A stretch of 64,000 nucleotides of DNA, taken from NCBI RefSeq assembly GCF_036099295.1, contig NZ_CP107976.1, forward strand, positions 4,898,001 to 4,962,000, read 5' to 3'. Shown in pieces: positions 8,577 through 16,695 of the stretch (the first letter of the stretch is position 1; each line of letters begins with the position of its first letter). Position numbers and translations under genes: made by a program. The notes below the pieces were generated by a model. The model saw only the letters and a list, made by a program, of their open reading frames with translations, was not told the DNA's origin and ran no database searches. Origin of the DNA: Streptomyces sp. NBC_00358. Its GTDB lineage: Bacteria > Actinomycetota > Actinomycetes > Streptomycetales > Streptomycetaceae.

Positions 8577-9143
8577 GTGAGAATCACCCCCGCCCGACCG
8601 AGCGATGTGTCCAAGCTGCTGGCCTTCCGGTCGGAGGCCGCGGGCTGGCTCGCTCGCCTCGGGACCGACCAGTGGCAACTCCCGTACCCGGCGGACAAGT
8701 TGTTGGACACCGTGGAGGACGGGACTGTCTTCATGGTCCTGGACGGTGCCGCGACGGTGGCGACCGTCACCCTGACCCCCGAGGCGGATCCGGGCCTCTG
8801 GACGGAGCGGGAACTCTCCGAGCCGTCGATGTTCATCAGCAAGCTCTCCGTCGCGCGAACTCACGCCGGACAGAACGTCGGCGGCCGTCTGCTCGATTGG
8901 GCCGGAGACCGCGCCCGTCGAGCCGGGGCCGGATGGCTCCGGCTCGACGCGTGGACGAACAACGAGGATCTGCAGGCGTACTACCTCCGCCAGGGGTTCG
9001 CGCACGTCCGCACGGTCTTGGAGGGGGCGGCGATCTACGGTGGGCCCCGGGTCTCGGGTTGGCTGGCCCAGCGGTCGACGCACCTGGCCGAGCACGGCTT
9101 TGTGGACGAGACCCCGGAGCCGGAACGCCTTGGTGACGGCTAG
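8577..9143 (+). CDS. GNAT-family N-acetyltransferase
   Basis: A 188-residue single-domain GNAT fold protein. ISKLSVARTHAGQNVGGRLLDWA corresponds to strand 4 and the acetyl-CoA-binding turn (Q/RxxGxG/A type, here QNVGGR), and ACYYLRQGF-like YYLRQGFAHVRT is the C-terminal motif B. It should transfer an acetyl group from acetyl-CoA to an unknown amine. GTG 8577 gives the full fold, although the ribosome site is weak. Substrate cannot be inferred from context, since neighbours are an YcxB-like protein and a DUF4760 protein. Confidence 0.8.
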   Translation: MRITPARPSDVSKLLAFRSEAAGWLARLGTDQWQLPYPADKLLDTVEDGTVFMVLDGAATVATVTLTPEADPGLWTERELSEPSMFISKLSVARTHAGQNVGGRLLDWAGDRARRAGAGWLRLDAWTNNEDLQAYYLRQGFAHVRTVLEGAAIYGGPRVSGWLAQRSTHLAEHGFVDETPEPERLGDG

Positions 9144-9175
9144 CCCGGCATCGCCGACATCGCCGCCCCGGGTTC

Positions 9176-9730
9176 CTACGGAACGGGTTGTCCCTGCGGG
9201 GGCAGGTTTCCGCCGGCTTCAGCGGGAGTGGCGGGCCGGCGCGGTGTCATTTGGCCGGCCAGCCACTCCAGGTTCTCCCAGACGCGGGGCTCGCCGTGCA
9301 CCTTTCGCTGCGTCTCCATCCAGGGACGGTAGTTGTTCCAGACAGCGATGATGAGACCTCCCCAGGCCTCGTCGATGACTTTTCGGTCGAAGGCGTCCGA
9401 CTGAGCGCCGACAGCCAGGAAGTTGAACGTCGTGAGGTAAGCCGTGATCAGTTTCGTCGTCGGCTCGTCACCTGCCAGCGAGAGGCTGATCAGAGCTGAA
9501 ATGGCCTCGTGATCCCGCTCGTTGGGTATCCCCTCGTCGAACAGCACCTTTCGCCGTTCCATGTTGGCCGTGAGGTACTCCATGGTCGCCTGCTTGCGGC
9601 GCCTGTCGTGATCCTGGCCCGTGCCACGGGCCAGCATGAGGAGCTGCCACGCCAGTGCGCCGAAGGCGACGACACTGACGAGCAGAGAGCCGAACGAAGC
9701 AATCAGGGACCACCACTCATACGACGTCAC
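9176..9730 (-). CDS. DUF4760-type protein with one N-terminal membrane anchor
   Basis: A 184-residue protein from GTG 9730. Residues about 5-32 form one transmembrane helix (LIASFGSLLVSVVAFGALAW). A basic stretch and an alpha-helical cytoplasmic domain follow, with YLTANMERRKVLFDE and TTFNFLAVGA, features of the DUF4760 family. The family is uncharacterised. The C-terminus is Pro-rich. It converges with the GNAT gene and stands divergently from a gap containing 13-bp repeats. Confidence 0.6.
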   Translation of the reverse strand: MTSYEWWSLIASFGSLLVSVVAFGALAWQLLMLARGTGQDHDRRRKQATMEYLTANMERRKVLFDEGIPNERDHEAISALISLSLAGDEPTTKLITAYLTTFNFLAVGAQSDAFDRKVIDEAWGGLIIAVWNNYRPWMETQRKVHGEPRVWENLEWLAGQMTPRRPATPAEAGGNLPPQGQPVP

Positions 9731-9771
9731 GGCCCGATACCTTACGGAAGACGCGCAGTGGCGGGGCTGTT

Positions 9772-9810
9772 TCCGACATCAATGCCCGACATCGATGCCT
9801 GACATCAACG
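9772..9810. repeat. Three 13-bp direct repeats
   Basis: CCGACATCAATGC-type units occur three times with GACATC at 9775, 9788 and 9801, an exact 13-bp step. They lie 40-80 bp upstream of the DUF4760 start. They could be regulator sites or simple slippage; nothing else is seen in this 324-bp gap apart from the inverted repeat at 10008-10039. Confidence 0.4.
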
Positions 9811-10007
9811 TCCACGTACGAAGGCGGACAGTCACGGGTTTCGCCCGGATCTCCGCTGTGCCCGGCATCGCCGCCACCGGGCCGGGTGGGCCGGGGAGGC
9901 CGGGGCCGCGGGGTCCAGGCTTCGCGGAGAGCGGGCGGCGTGTGCGTGCCGCGGCCGGGCGGTGGCCGGCGGCCGCCGGTGGGGGCCGGGAGGGTGACGC
10001 ATCACCC

Positions 10008-10039
10008 GTGCGCTACCGTAACTCGCCTTTGTAGCGCAC
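10008..10039. promoter_or_regulatory. Inverted repeat just before the secreted-protein gene
   Basis: GTGCGCTAC and GTAGCGCAC are perfect 9-bp arms with a 14-bp spacer, ending 15 bp before the ATG at 10055. It is either an operator near the transcription start or a 5' UTR hairpin. Confidence 0.45.
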
Positions 10040-10054
10040 CTATTGGGGGATTCG

Positions 10055-11581
10055 ATGCGCCGAACAACCGCAGTCGCGAGTGTCGTCACCGTGCTCGTGC
10101 CGCTTCTCCTGGCCGGCGCTTCGTCGGCATCGGCCACGGCCAAGGGGTCGCTCACCGTGAAGACGCTGGACCGCAGCGGCAGGCCGGCCTACGCCCAGGT
10201 GGCGGTCTACAACAAGAAGACGAACGACTTCCGCTACATCGAGAGCAACAAGGCGGTCTCGCTGCCCGACGGCAGCTACGAGCTCGCCACGTCCTTCGTC
10301 GACGACGGGGGTGCCGGGGGCATCGTCGGCGGTCACAGCGTGACGGTCTCCGGGTCGACGAAGACCACGTTCGACGCCCGCAAGGGCCGCCCGGTCAACG
10401 TCTCGCTCAGCCCGAAACCGGGCAGTGGGTACGACCACCGGGTCAGCGCGTACGTCTGCGCCACCGACAACAGCCCCGCGACCATGGGTATGTCGGCGGA
10501 CGCGGGTGCGCTGTACGTCATCCCGACGAGCAGCAGGGCGTACGAGGTGTCCTACGGCACCACGTACGAGCCGCGGTCGGCGACCGGCGGGGACTTCTGG
10601 CTGGCCTCGGCCACGCACAAGGGAGGCGTGCCGTCCGGGGTGTCCGCGACACTCAAGCAGTCCAGGCTGACCACCCTCAAGGTGTCGGCCCGTTCCGGCC
10701 CCGACAGCGGACAGGCGCGGTTCTCGTTCGACAACTCGGCGGACGGCGACAGCTGCTCGATGTATCCGAACTCGCTCCAGTTCGAACGTGACCTGCCCGA
10801 TTCCTTCGGCGTCCACGTCCCGGCCGGCCAGTGGAACGTGGGCCAGGAGAGCCACGACTACATCTACGGCGGGTTCCACAAGTACGCGGCGGGCCGGACG
10901 ACCTCGCTGACCCTCGGCCACGCGGTCTGGGGGCCCAGCGGACGGTTGCCCAACACCTGGTACCACCAGCTCTACTTCGGGAACGTCAACCTGTTCGCCG
11001 ACCCGACCCTGACCGCCGGCGGGATCCTGGCCGGCGGCACCCTGAAGCTGACCCACGCGGGCAGGACGCTCTACTCGAAGAGCTACGGACCAGGGGGCGA
11101 CGTCGGCGGGCAGCCGCGCATCCCCGGTGCCGGCTGGTACTCGCTCAGCCAGACCGGCCGTCGCAGCCTGCCGTCCGGCTCACTGTCGACCAGCGCCAGC
11201 CTCAGCCTGCACTTCTACGCGGACCCCGGCAAGAACCAGCAGATCCGGGACTACATCACCCGCTTCCGGCCCGAGGCGCTGAACAGCAGGAACCAGGCGG
11301 CTCCCGGATCGACCACGACCGTCGACCTGGGCATGCAGCGCAGCGGCACGGGCGACAGCACCGTGCGCCAACTGTCGGACGGCGTGAAGTCCGTGCACGC
11401 CTGGTACACCACCGACAACGGCACCACGTGGCACGCGGCCACCGCGAAGCTGTCCGGCGGGAAGTGGACCACCGTCGTCCACAATCCGGCCGCCGGCCGC
11501 GTCGGCCTGCGTTCGACCGTCACCGACACCCACGGCGACAGCTCCACGACCACGGTGTACAACGCGTACGCCGTCGGCTGA
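10055..11581 (+). CDS. Secreted protein of unknown function
   Basis: A 508-residue protein with a clear signal peptide (MRRTTAVASVVTVLVPLLLAG, cleavage near SASATA). The mature part begins with a beta-rich domain of the carboxypeptidase-regulatory kind (SLTVKTLDRSGRPAYAQVAV), then long beta-strand-rich segments. The C-terminal segment, with GVKSVHAWYTTDNGTTWHAA and GRVGLRSTVTDTHG, resembles tails found on secreted Streptomyces subtilases, but no protease motif is present here. ATG 10055 is chosen because GGGGGA precedes it; a TTG at 10043 would overlap that site. The function is unknown. Confidence 0.75.
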   Translation: MRRTTAVASVVTVLVPLLLAGASSASATAKGSLTVKTLDRSGRPAYAQVAVYNKKTNDFRYIESNKAVSLPDGSYELATSFVDDGGAGGIVGGHSVTVSGSTKTTFDARKGRPVNVSLSPKPGSGYDHRVSAYVCATDNSPATMGMSADAGALYVIPTSSRAYEVSYGTTYEPRSATGGDFWLASATHKGGVPSGVSATLKQSRLTTLKVSARSGPDSGQARFSFDNSADGDSCSMYPNSLQFERDLPDSFGVHVPAGQWNVGQESHDYIYGGFHKYAAGRTTSLTLGHAVWGPSGRLPNTWYHQLYFGNVNLFADPTLTAGGILAGGTLKLTHAGRTLYSKSYGPGGDVGGQPRIPGAGWYSLSQTGRRSLPSGSLSTSASLSLHFYADPGKNQQIRDYITRFRPEALNSRNQAAPGSTTTVDLGMQRSGTGDSTVRQLSDGVKSVHAWYTTDNGTTWHAATAKLSGGKWTTVVHNPAAGRVGLRSTVTDTHGDSSTTTVYNAYAVG

Positions 11582-11611
11582 AGGCCGTCGGACCCGCCGA
11601 GTGTCGAGCAC

Positions 11612-11652
11612 GCCGGAGGCCCCGTGGAGGAGTCCACGGGGCCTCCGGCTTT
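11612..11652 (+). terminator. Terminator after the secreted-protein gene
   Basis: A 17-bp perfect stem (GCCGGAGGCCCCGTGGA with its complement) and a GGAG loop, followed by TTTCGCC, 30 bp after the stop codon. Confidence 0.9.
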
Positions 11653-11736
11653 CGCCCGTCCGGGGTGCGGTGTGGGCGTTCTCGCTGGTCAGGGCGATTG
11701 TCGGTGGAGGGGGCTAGTGTCGTTGGGGTGCGGCGG

Positions 11737-12669
11737 GTGTGGGTGTGTTCGGGGGTGCGGTGGTCGGGGGACGGGCCTGCGCTGATGTGGGGCGGCGGGC
11801 GGGGGAGTCCGCTTGCCCCGGGGAAGCGGGTCGCGTTCGGCGTGGTGGACGGGGGTGTGCGGACATGTGTCGGGGCGAGGGGCAACGCGTGTCCCGTACG
11901 GGCCGCCGTATCGCCGCGGAGCACGGGCGCGCGGTGCGAGGAGTGCGCGCGGCTGGACCGGGCGCACTCCGTGGCCGCCGACACCATCGCCGATGATCCA
12001 CGGCCGTACCACGTGTATCTCGCGTGGTTCGGGCCCGGCATGGTGAAGGTGGGGATCACCCGGGTCGAGCGGGGTTCCGCGCGTCTTCTGGAGCAGGGCG
12101 CCGTCACCTTCAGCTGGCTGGGACAGGGGCCGTTGATGGCGGCGCGGCGGGCCGAGGAGTTGCTGCGGGCCGCGCTCCGGGTGCCGGACCGGATTCCGTA
12201 CGCGGACAAGCGGGTGGTGCGGGCCGCGCTGCCGGGACCCGAGGAGCGCGTCGCCGAGATCCGGGAGCTGCACGCGCGTGCCGTGGATCTCGGCCGCTGG
12301 CCGGAGTCGCTCCGGCGCGCGCCCTTCGAACCCGTCGACCACATGGATGTGTTCGGACTCGCCGGACTCCCGCCCGCGCGGGGGGTCGTGCGCGAACTGG
12401 CCGCCGGAGGGGCGATCAGCGGTGAGCTGTGCGCCGCCGCGGGTCCCGATCTGCATCTCCTCACCGGGCGCGGAGTCGTCGTCCTCGACACCCGGCTGAT
12501 GACGGGGTGGGACCTGACGGTTGTCGGAGGCGGAGGCGGAGGCGGAGGCGGGGACGGGGCCACGAGAGACGGCACGGAGGGGACGGGCGGCAGCGCCGAC
12601 CGCGGAATCGCCTTCCCTGTACGGGAGTTGCGGGCGGCTGATGGCGGTGTCCAGGACGGTCTCTTCTGA
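11737..12669 (+). CDS. DUF2797-family protein
   Basis: About 310 residues. It begins VWVCSGVRWSGDGPALMW, matching the usual start of DUF2797 proteins, and carries cysteine pairs (TCVGARGNACP, then CEECARLD) likely to hold a metal. A nuclease-like core HVYLAWFGPGMVKVGIT resembles GIY-YIG strands (YLAWFG...KVGIT). No function is established for the family. A run of nine glycines near residue 265 derives from tandem GGAGGC hexamers and may vary by slippage. The start is uncertain: GTG codons at 11728, 11737 and 11755 are all possible. Confidence 0.7.
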   Translation: MWVCSGVRWSGDGPALMWGGGRGSPLAPGKRVAFGVVDGGVRTCVGARGNACPVRAAVSPRSTGARCEECARLDRAHSVAADTIADDPRPYHVYLAWFGPGMVKVGITRVERGSARLLEQGAVTFSWLGQGPLMAARRAEELLRAALRVPDRIPYADKRVVRAALPGPEERVAEIRELHARAVDLGRWPESLRRAPFEPVDHMDVFGLAGLPPARGVVRELAAGGAISGELCAAAGPDLHLLTGRGVVVLDTRLMTGWDLTVVGGGGGGGGGDGATRDGTEGTGGSADRGIAFPVRELRAADGGVQDGLF

Positions 12670-12852
12670 GACGGGGGCGGGTCGGGTGGGGCCGGGGGCG
12701 CCGAACGGGCTCGGCGAGGGGGAGCGGGTGCTGGACGGAGCGGGTGGTGGGCGGCGGGCCGCCGGCCGCGATGGTCAAGACTTCGATCCCTTTCGGATCC
12801 CGTTCGGAAAGGTGCTGGACGACGGGGGACGCCCGGAAGGAGAGTGGCGGAC

Positions 12853-13203
12853 ATGAGCGATCACTCCGACGTGCCTGTCGCAGCCCATGAGCCCCCCTAC
12901 TACGCCGCCGTGTTCACCTCCGTACGCAAGGAGGAGGACGGCGGGTACGGGGAGACCGCCGAGCGTATGGAGGAACTGGTGAAGGGGATCCCGGGCTATC
13001 TGGGGATGGATCACGCGCGGACACCGGGCGGACTGGCCATCACCGTCGGATACTTCCGGGACGAGGACGCCATCAAGGAGTGGAGTGCTCATGCCGAGCA
13101 CCGGGCGGCACAGCGGCGCGGCCGCGCCGAGTGGTACGAGCGCTACACCCTGCACATCGCCAGGGTCGAGCGGAGCCATGGGTTCGAGCGTGTCGGCGAC
13201 TGA
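12853..13203 (+). CDS. Antibiotic biosynthesis monooxygenase-like (ABM) protein
   Basis: A 116-residue dimeric alpha-beta barrel protein. PPYYAAVFTSVRK, the helix ERMEELVKGIPGYLGMDHAR, and ITVGYFRDEDAIKEWSAHAEH fit the ABM family, which includes small cofactor-free oxygenases and haem-degrading proteins. The expected WxxxxEH pattern is present as EWSAHAEH. ATG 12853 is preferred to GTG 12844 because AAGGAG is 10 nt upstream. It overlaps the amidohydrolase start by 26 bp, so the two are probably co-transcribed and may act on a common aromatic or quinone substrate (inference). Confidence 0.8.
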   Translation: MSDHSDVPVAAHEPPYYAAVFTSVRKEEDGGYGETAERMEELVKGIPGYLGMDHARTPGGLAITVGYFRDEDAIKEWSAHAEHRAAQRRGRAEWYERYTLHIARVERSHGFERVGD

Positions 13204-14170
13204 GGGCGCGGCCGCGGCCGGCGCCGGGGAGCCCGACGGGGTGCAGGGCCGGACACGCCAGGACCCGTACGTCGAGGGGGCCGCGCAGGCGCGGGACGAG
13301 GCACGGGAAGTGCGCGCCTTCTGGGAGGGGCTCGGGCTGCCCGGACTCGTCGACGTCCACACGCACTTCATGCCCGAGCGGGTGCTGCGCAAGGTCTGGG
13401 ACTACTTCGACGGGCTCGGTGAGCTCACCGGCGGCGTCGAGTGGCCGATCACCTATCGCGCGGACGAGGACGAACGACTGGCGCTGATCAGGGAGTTCGG
13501 GGTGCGCGCCTTCACGGCGATGCTCTACCCGCACAAGGCCGGCATGGCCGAGTGGCTCAACTCCTGGGCCGTCGACTTCGCCCGCCGGACCCCGGACTGC
13601 CTGCACACCTCCACCCTCTTCCCGGAGCCGGGCGTCGAGCGGTACGTGCGCGAGGCGGTGGAGGCGGGCACGCGGGTCTTCAAGGCCCATGTGCAGGTCG
13701 GGGCGTACGACCCGGGCGACGAACTCCTCGACCCGGTCTGGGGGTTGCTCGCCGAGGCGGGTGTGCCCATCGTGATCCACTGCGGATCGGGCCCCTCGCC
13801 CGGCAAGTACACCGGGCCCGGACCGGTCGCGGCCGTGCTCGGCCGGCATCCCCGGCTGCGGTTCGTCGTCGCGCACATGGGGATGCCCGAGTACGAGGAC
13901 TTCCTCGGCCTCGCCGAACGGTACGAGGAGGTGCGGCTCGACACGACCATGGCGTTCACCGACTTCAGCGAGAGGCTCGCGCCGTTCCCGCCCGGACTGC
14001 TGCCCCGGCTCGCGGACCTCGGGGACCGGGTGCTCCTCGGCACCGACTTCCCGAACATCCCGTACCCGTACGTCCACCAGTTGCGCGCGCTGGAGAGGCT
14101 CGGACTGGGGGACGACTGGCTGCGGGCGGTCTGCTACGAGAACGGCGCACGCCTCTTCGGCCGCGGCTGA
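13178..14170 (+). CDS. Amidohydrolase family protein (TIM barrel, decarboxylase-like)
   Basis: About 330 residues. The metal-binding signature VDVHTHFMP lies near residue 60, with later ligands in VIHCGSG, VVAHMGMPEYEDF and the GTDFPNIPY aspartate. This set is typical of amidohydrolase-2 enzymes such as ACMS decarboxylase-type lyases and hydrolases. ATG 13178 lies inside the preceding ABM gene, implying coupling. GTG 13190 is an alternative start. The substrate is not identifiable. Confidence 0.8.
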   Translation: MGSSVSATEGAAAAGAGEPDGVQGRTRQDPYVEGAAQARDEAREVRAFWEGLGLPGLVDVHTHFMPERVLRKVWDYFDGLGELTGGVEWPITYRADEDERLALIREFGVRAFTAMLYPHKAGMAEWLNSWAVDFARRTPDCLHTSTLFPEPGVERYVREAVEAGTRVFKAHVQVGAYDPGDELLDPVWGLLAEAGVPIVIHCGSGPSPGKYTGPGPVAAVLGRHPRLRFVVAHMGMPEYEDFLGLAERYEEVRLDTTMAFTDFSERLAPFPPGLLPRLADLGDRVLLGTDFPNIPYPYVHQLRALERLGLGDDWLRAVCYENGARLFGRG

Positions 14171-14211
14171 CGTACCGCCCGCGCCGGGGAACCGCGTGGG
14201 CTTCCCAGGAG

Positions 14212-14245
14212 TTCCCTGAGAGGCGCCTGTGTGTTTCTCAGGGAA
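14212..14245. promoter_or_regulatory. Perfect inverted repeat in front of the response regulator
   Basis: TTCCCTGAGA and TCTCAGGGAA are exact 10-bp arms with a 14-bp spacer. A further half-like copy, TTCCCAGGAG, sits 11 bp before the left arm. Position (53 bp before the start codon) and symmetry suggest the binding site of the response regulator itself. Confidence 0.5.
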
Positions 14246-14297
14246 TTCACAGCTTGCGGAAAGGATGCTCTCAGCGGCGCCCACCAAGGTGTCCGCT

Positions 14298-15038
14298 ATG
14301 ACCACGACCTCGCCCCAGGGGCGCACCGAACTGCTGAGGCCGGACGGGAGCCCCGTCCGGGTGCTTGTGGTGGACGACGAGCTGTCGATCACCGAGCTGC
14401 TGTCCATGGCCCTCCGCTACGAGGGCTGGCAGATCCGCAGCGCGGGTGACGGGACGGGCGCGGTGCAGACCGCGCGCGAGTTCCGTCCCGACGCCGTCGT
14501 TCTCGACATGATGCTGCCGGACATGGACGGGCTGACGGTGCTCGGCAGGCTCCGCCGGGAGCTGCCCGACGTCCCGGTGCTGTTCCTGACGGCGAAGGAC
14601 GCGGTCGAGGACCGGATCGCGGGGCTCACCGCCGGCGGCGACGACTACGTCACCAAGCCGTTCAGCCTGGAGGAGGTCGTGGCCCGGCTGCGCGGTCTCA
14701 TCCGGCGCTCGGGCGCGGCCGACCGGCGCTCCGAGTCCGTGCTCGTCGTCGGCGACCTCGCCCTGGACGAGGACAGCCACGAGGTGTCGCGGGGCGGTGA
14801 CAACATCCACCTCACCGCGACCGAGTTCGAGCTGCTGCGCTTCCTGATGCGCAACCCGCGCCGGGTGCTGAGCAAGGCGCAGATACTCGACCGTGTGTGG
14901 TCGTATGACTTCGGTGGGCAGGCCAATGTGGTCGAGCTCTATATCTCGTATCTGCGGCGCAAGATCGACGCCGGCCGTGAGCCGATGATCCACACCCGGC
15001 GTGGGGCCGGGTATCTGATCAAGCCCGCCGTGTCATGA
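14298..15038 (+). CDS. OmpR-type response regulator
   Basis: A 246-residue regulator. The receiver has the acidic pair in VVDDE, phosphoacceptor Asp70 in VVLDMMLPDMDG, Thr in FLTAK and Lys in YVTKPF. The winged-helix output domain shows TATEFELLRFLMRNPRRVLSK, QILDRVW and YISYLRRKI, diagnostic of OmpR/PhoB. ATG 14298 has AAGG at 8 nt; ATG 14265 lacks spacing for a ribosome site. Its stop overlaps the kinase start by ATGA, so the pair is translationally coupled and heads the glycosyltransferase operon. Confidence 0.92.
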   Translation: MTTTSPQGRTELLRPDGSPVRVLVVDDELSITELLSMALRYEGWQIRSAGDGTGAVQTAREFRPDAVVLDMMLPDMDGLTVLGRLRRELPDVPVLFLTAKDAVEDRIAGLTAGGDDYVTKPFSLEEVVARLRGLIRRSGAADRRSESVLVVGDLALDEDSHEVSRGGDNIHLTATEFELLRFLMRNPRRVLSKAQILDRVWSYDFGGQANVVELYISYLRRKIDAGREPMIHTRRGAGYLIKPAVS

Positions 15039-16681
15039 GCGGACGACGACGGCCGCGGGCGCAGAAGAGGCGAGGACGACAGCCGCGCACCCTGCGCACG
15101 CGGCTCGTCGTCTCGGCGGTCGCGCTCATCGCCGTGGTCTGCGCCGTGATCAGCACGGTGACGACCATCGCGCTGAGCCAGCACCTGTACGCGCAGCTAC
15201 GATCCCAGATCACCGACGCGGGCGGACGGCTCTCGGGTCCCCCCGCGAACCTGCGGGGCGCGAACCCGGGCAACGGAAGCCAGGATCCCGGCAAGCCGAA
15301 CGGCGACGGGGTGCCGAGCTCCGCCGACGGTTCCCCGAGCGGGGACCGGCTCGCCAATTTCGTCCATATCGGCGGGACGCAGACGAAGACCATAGCGGCC
15401 GAGATCGGCACCGACGGTGGAGTCGGCGAGGCTGTCGTCGCCGCGGAGGAGTCCAGCACCAGCACCGGATTCAAGGGGATGAAGGCGGTCCGGCTCACCG
15501 GTGCGCAGAAGTCCCGGCTCGCCTCCGTCGCCAAGGACGGCAGCGCGCACACCGTGGACATCCCGGGCCTGGGCGAGTACCGCGTCATGTACTTGACCGG
15601 CGTCCACGGCAGCTACTACGTCGCCCTGCCCACCGAGTCCGTCACGAACACCATCAACACCCTCATCCTCGTCGAGGTGAGCATCACCGGTGCCGGTCTC
15701 ATCGCCGCCACCATCGCGGGCAGCGTGATCGTCGGCTTCGCCCTGCGCCCCCTGCGCAAGGTCGCCGCCACCGCCACCCGCGTCTCCGAACTCCCCCTGC
15801 ACACCGGTGAGGTCACCCTCTACGAGCGGGTCCCCGAGTCCGAGTCCGATCCGCACACCGAGGTCGGGCAGGTCGGGGCGGCGCTGAACCGCATGCTCGA
15901 CCACATCCACGGCGCGCTGCACGCGCGGCAGCAGAGCGAGATGCGCGTCCGGCAGTTCGTCGCGGACGCCAGCCACGAGCTGCGGACGCCGCTGGCCTCC
16001 ATCCGCGGGTACGCGGAGCTGACCAGACGCGGCAGGGAAGAGACCGGGCCCGACACCCGGCACGCGCTCGGACGGATCGAGTCCGAGGCCAGCCGGATGA
16101 CGGGGCTGGTCGAGGACCTGCTGCTGCTCGCGCGGCTCGACGCCGGACGGCCGTTGCAGTACGAGCAGACCGACCTCGTCCCCCTGGTGATCGACGCCGT
16201 GAGCGACGCGCGGGCCGCCGGGCGCGCGCACAACTGGCGGCTCGAACTGCCCGAGGAGCCCGCGCTGGTGTCGGCGGACGCCGCGCGCCTGCAACAGGTC
16301 ATGGTCAACCTCTTCGCGAACGCCCGCACCCACACCCCGCCGGGGACGACCGTCACCGCACGGGTGCACCGGCACGGGCCGTGGCTGTGCGTGGACGTCC
16401 AGGACGACGGACCCGGCATTCCCGCCGAGCTGCTGCCCCGCGTCTTCGAGCGGTTCGCACGGGGCGACTCCTCGCGCTCGCGCTCCTCCGGCTCGACCGG
16501 TCTCGGGCTCGCCATCGTGCAGGCCGTGGCGGCCGCGCACGGCGGCGCGGTGACCGTGGACAGCGTCCCCGGCAGGACCGTGTTCACCCTGCATCTGCCC
16601 GCGCTCGCCCTCGAAACATCGTGGCAACCGCACTCACAGGCACAGCACAGCGCCACCACATGGGTGCAACAGGGCGCTTGA
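15035..16681 (+). CDS. Membrane sensor histidine kinase
   Basis: A 548-residue kinase. Transmembrane helices at about 24-46 and 207-236 bracket a 160-residue extracytoplasmic sensor domain of low complexity with Gly/Ser/Asn-rich parts. A HAMP linker follows, then the dimerisation domain with His314 in DASHELRTPL, N-box VNLFANA (about 424-430), and DDGPGIP plus GLGLAIV of the ATPase lid. All catalytic motifs are intact. It is the obvious partner of the overlapping OmpR-type regulator. The signal is unknown, but the downstream membrane glycosyltransferases suggest the envelope. Confidence 0.92.
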   Translation: MSGRRRPRAQKRRGRQPRTLRTRLVVSAVALIAVVCAVISTVTTIALSQHLYAQLRSQITDAGGRLSGPPANLRGANPGNGSQDPGKPNGDGVPSSADGSPSGDRLANFVHIGGTQTKTIAAEIGTDGGVGEAVVAAEESSTSTGFKGMKAVRLTGAQKSRLASVAKDGSAHTVDIPGLGEYRVMYLTGVHGSYYVALPTESVTNTINTLILVEVSITGAGLIAATIAGSVIVGFALRPLRKVAATATRVSELPLHTGEVTLYERVPESESDPHTEVGQVGAALNRMLDHIHGALHARQQSEMRVRQFVADASHELRTPLASIRGYAELTRRGREETGPDTRHALGRIESEASRMTGLVEDLLLLARLDAGRPLQYEQTDLVPLVIDAVSDARAAGRAHNWRLELPEEPALVSADAARLQQVMVNLFANARTHTPPGTTVTARVHRHGPWLCVDVQDDGPGIPAELLPRVFERFARGDSSRSRSSGSTGLGLAIVQAVAAAHGGAVTVDSVPGRTVFTLHLPALALETSWQPHSQAQHSATTWVQQGA

Positions 16682-16695
16682 CCAGAGTCGTTCCC

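Noticed and set aside
10831..11736. Extension of the DUF2797 gene upstream
   Set aside because: The open frame overlaps the secreted-protein gene out of frame and passes a terminator; family start lies near 11737.
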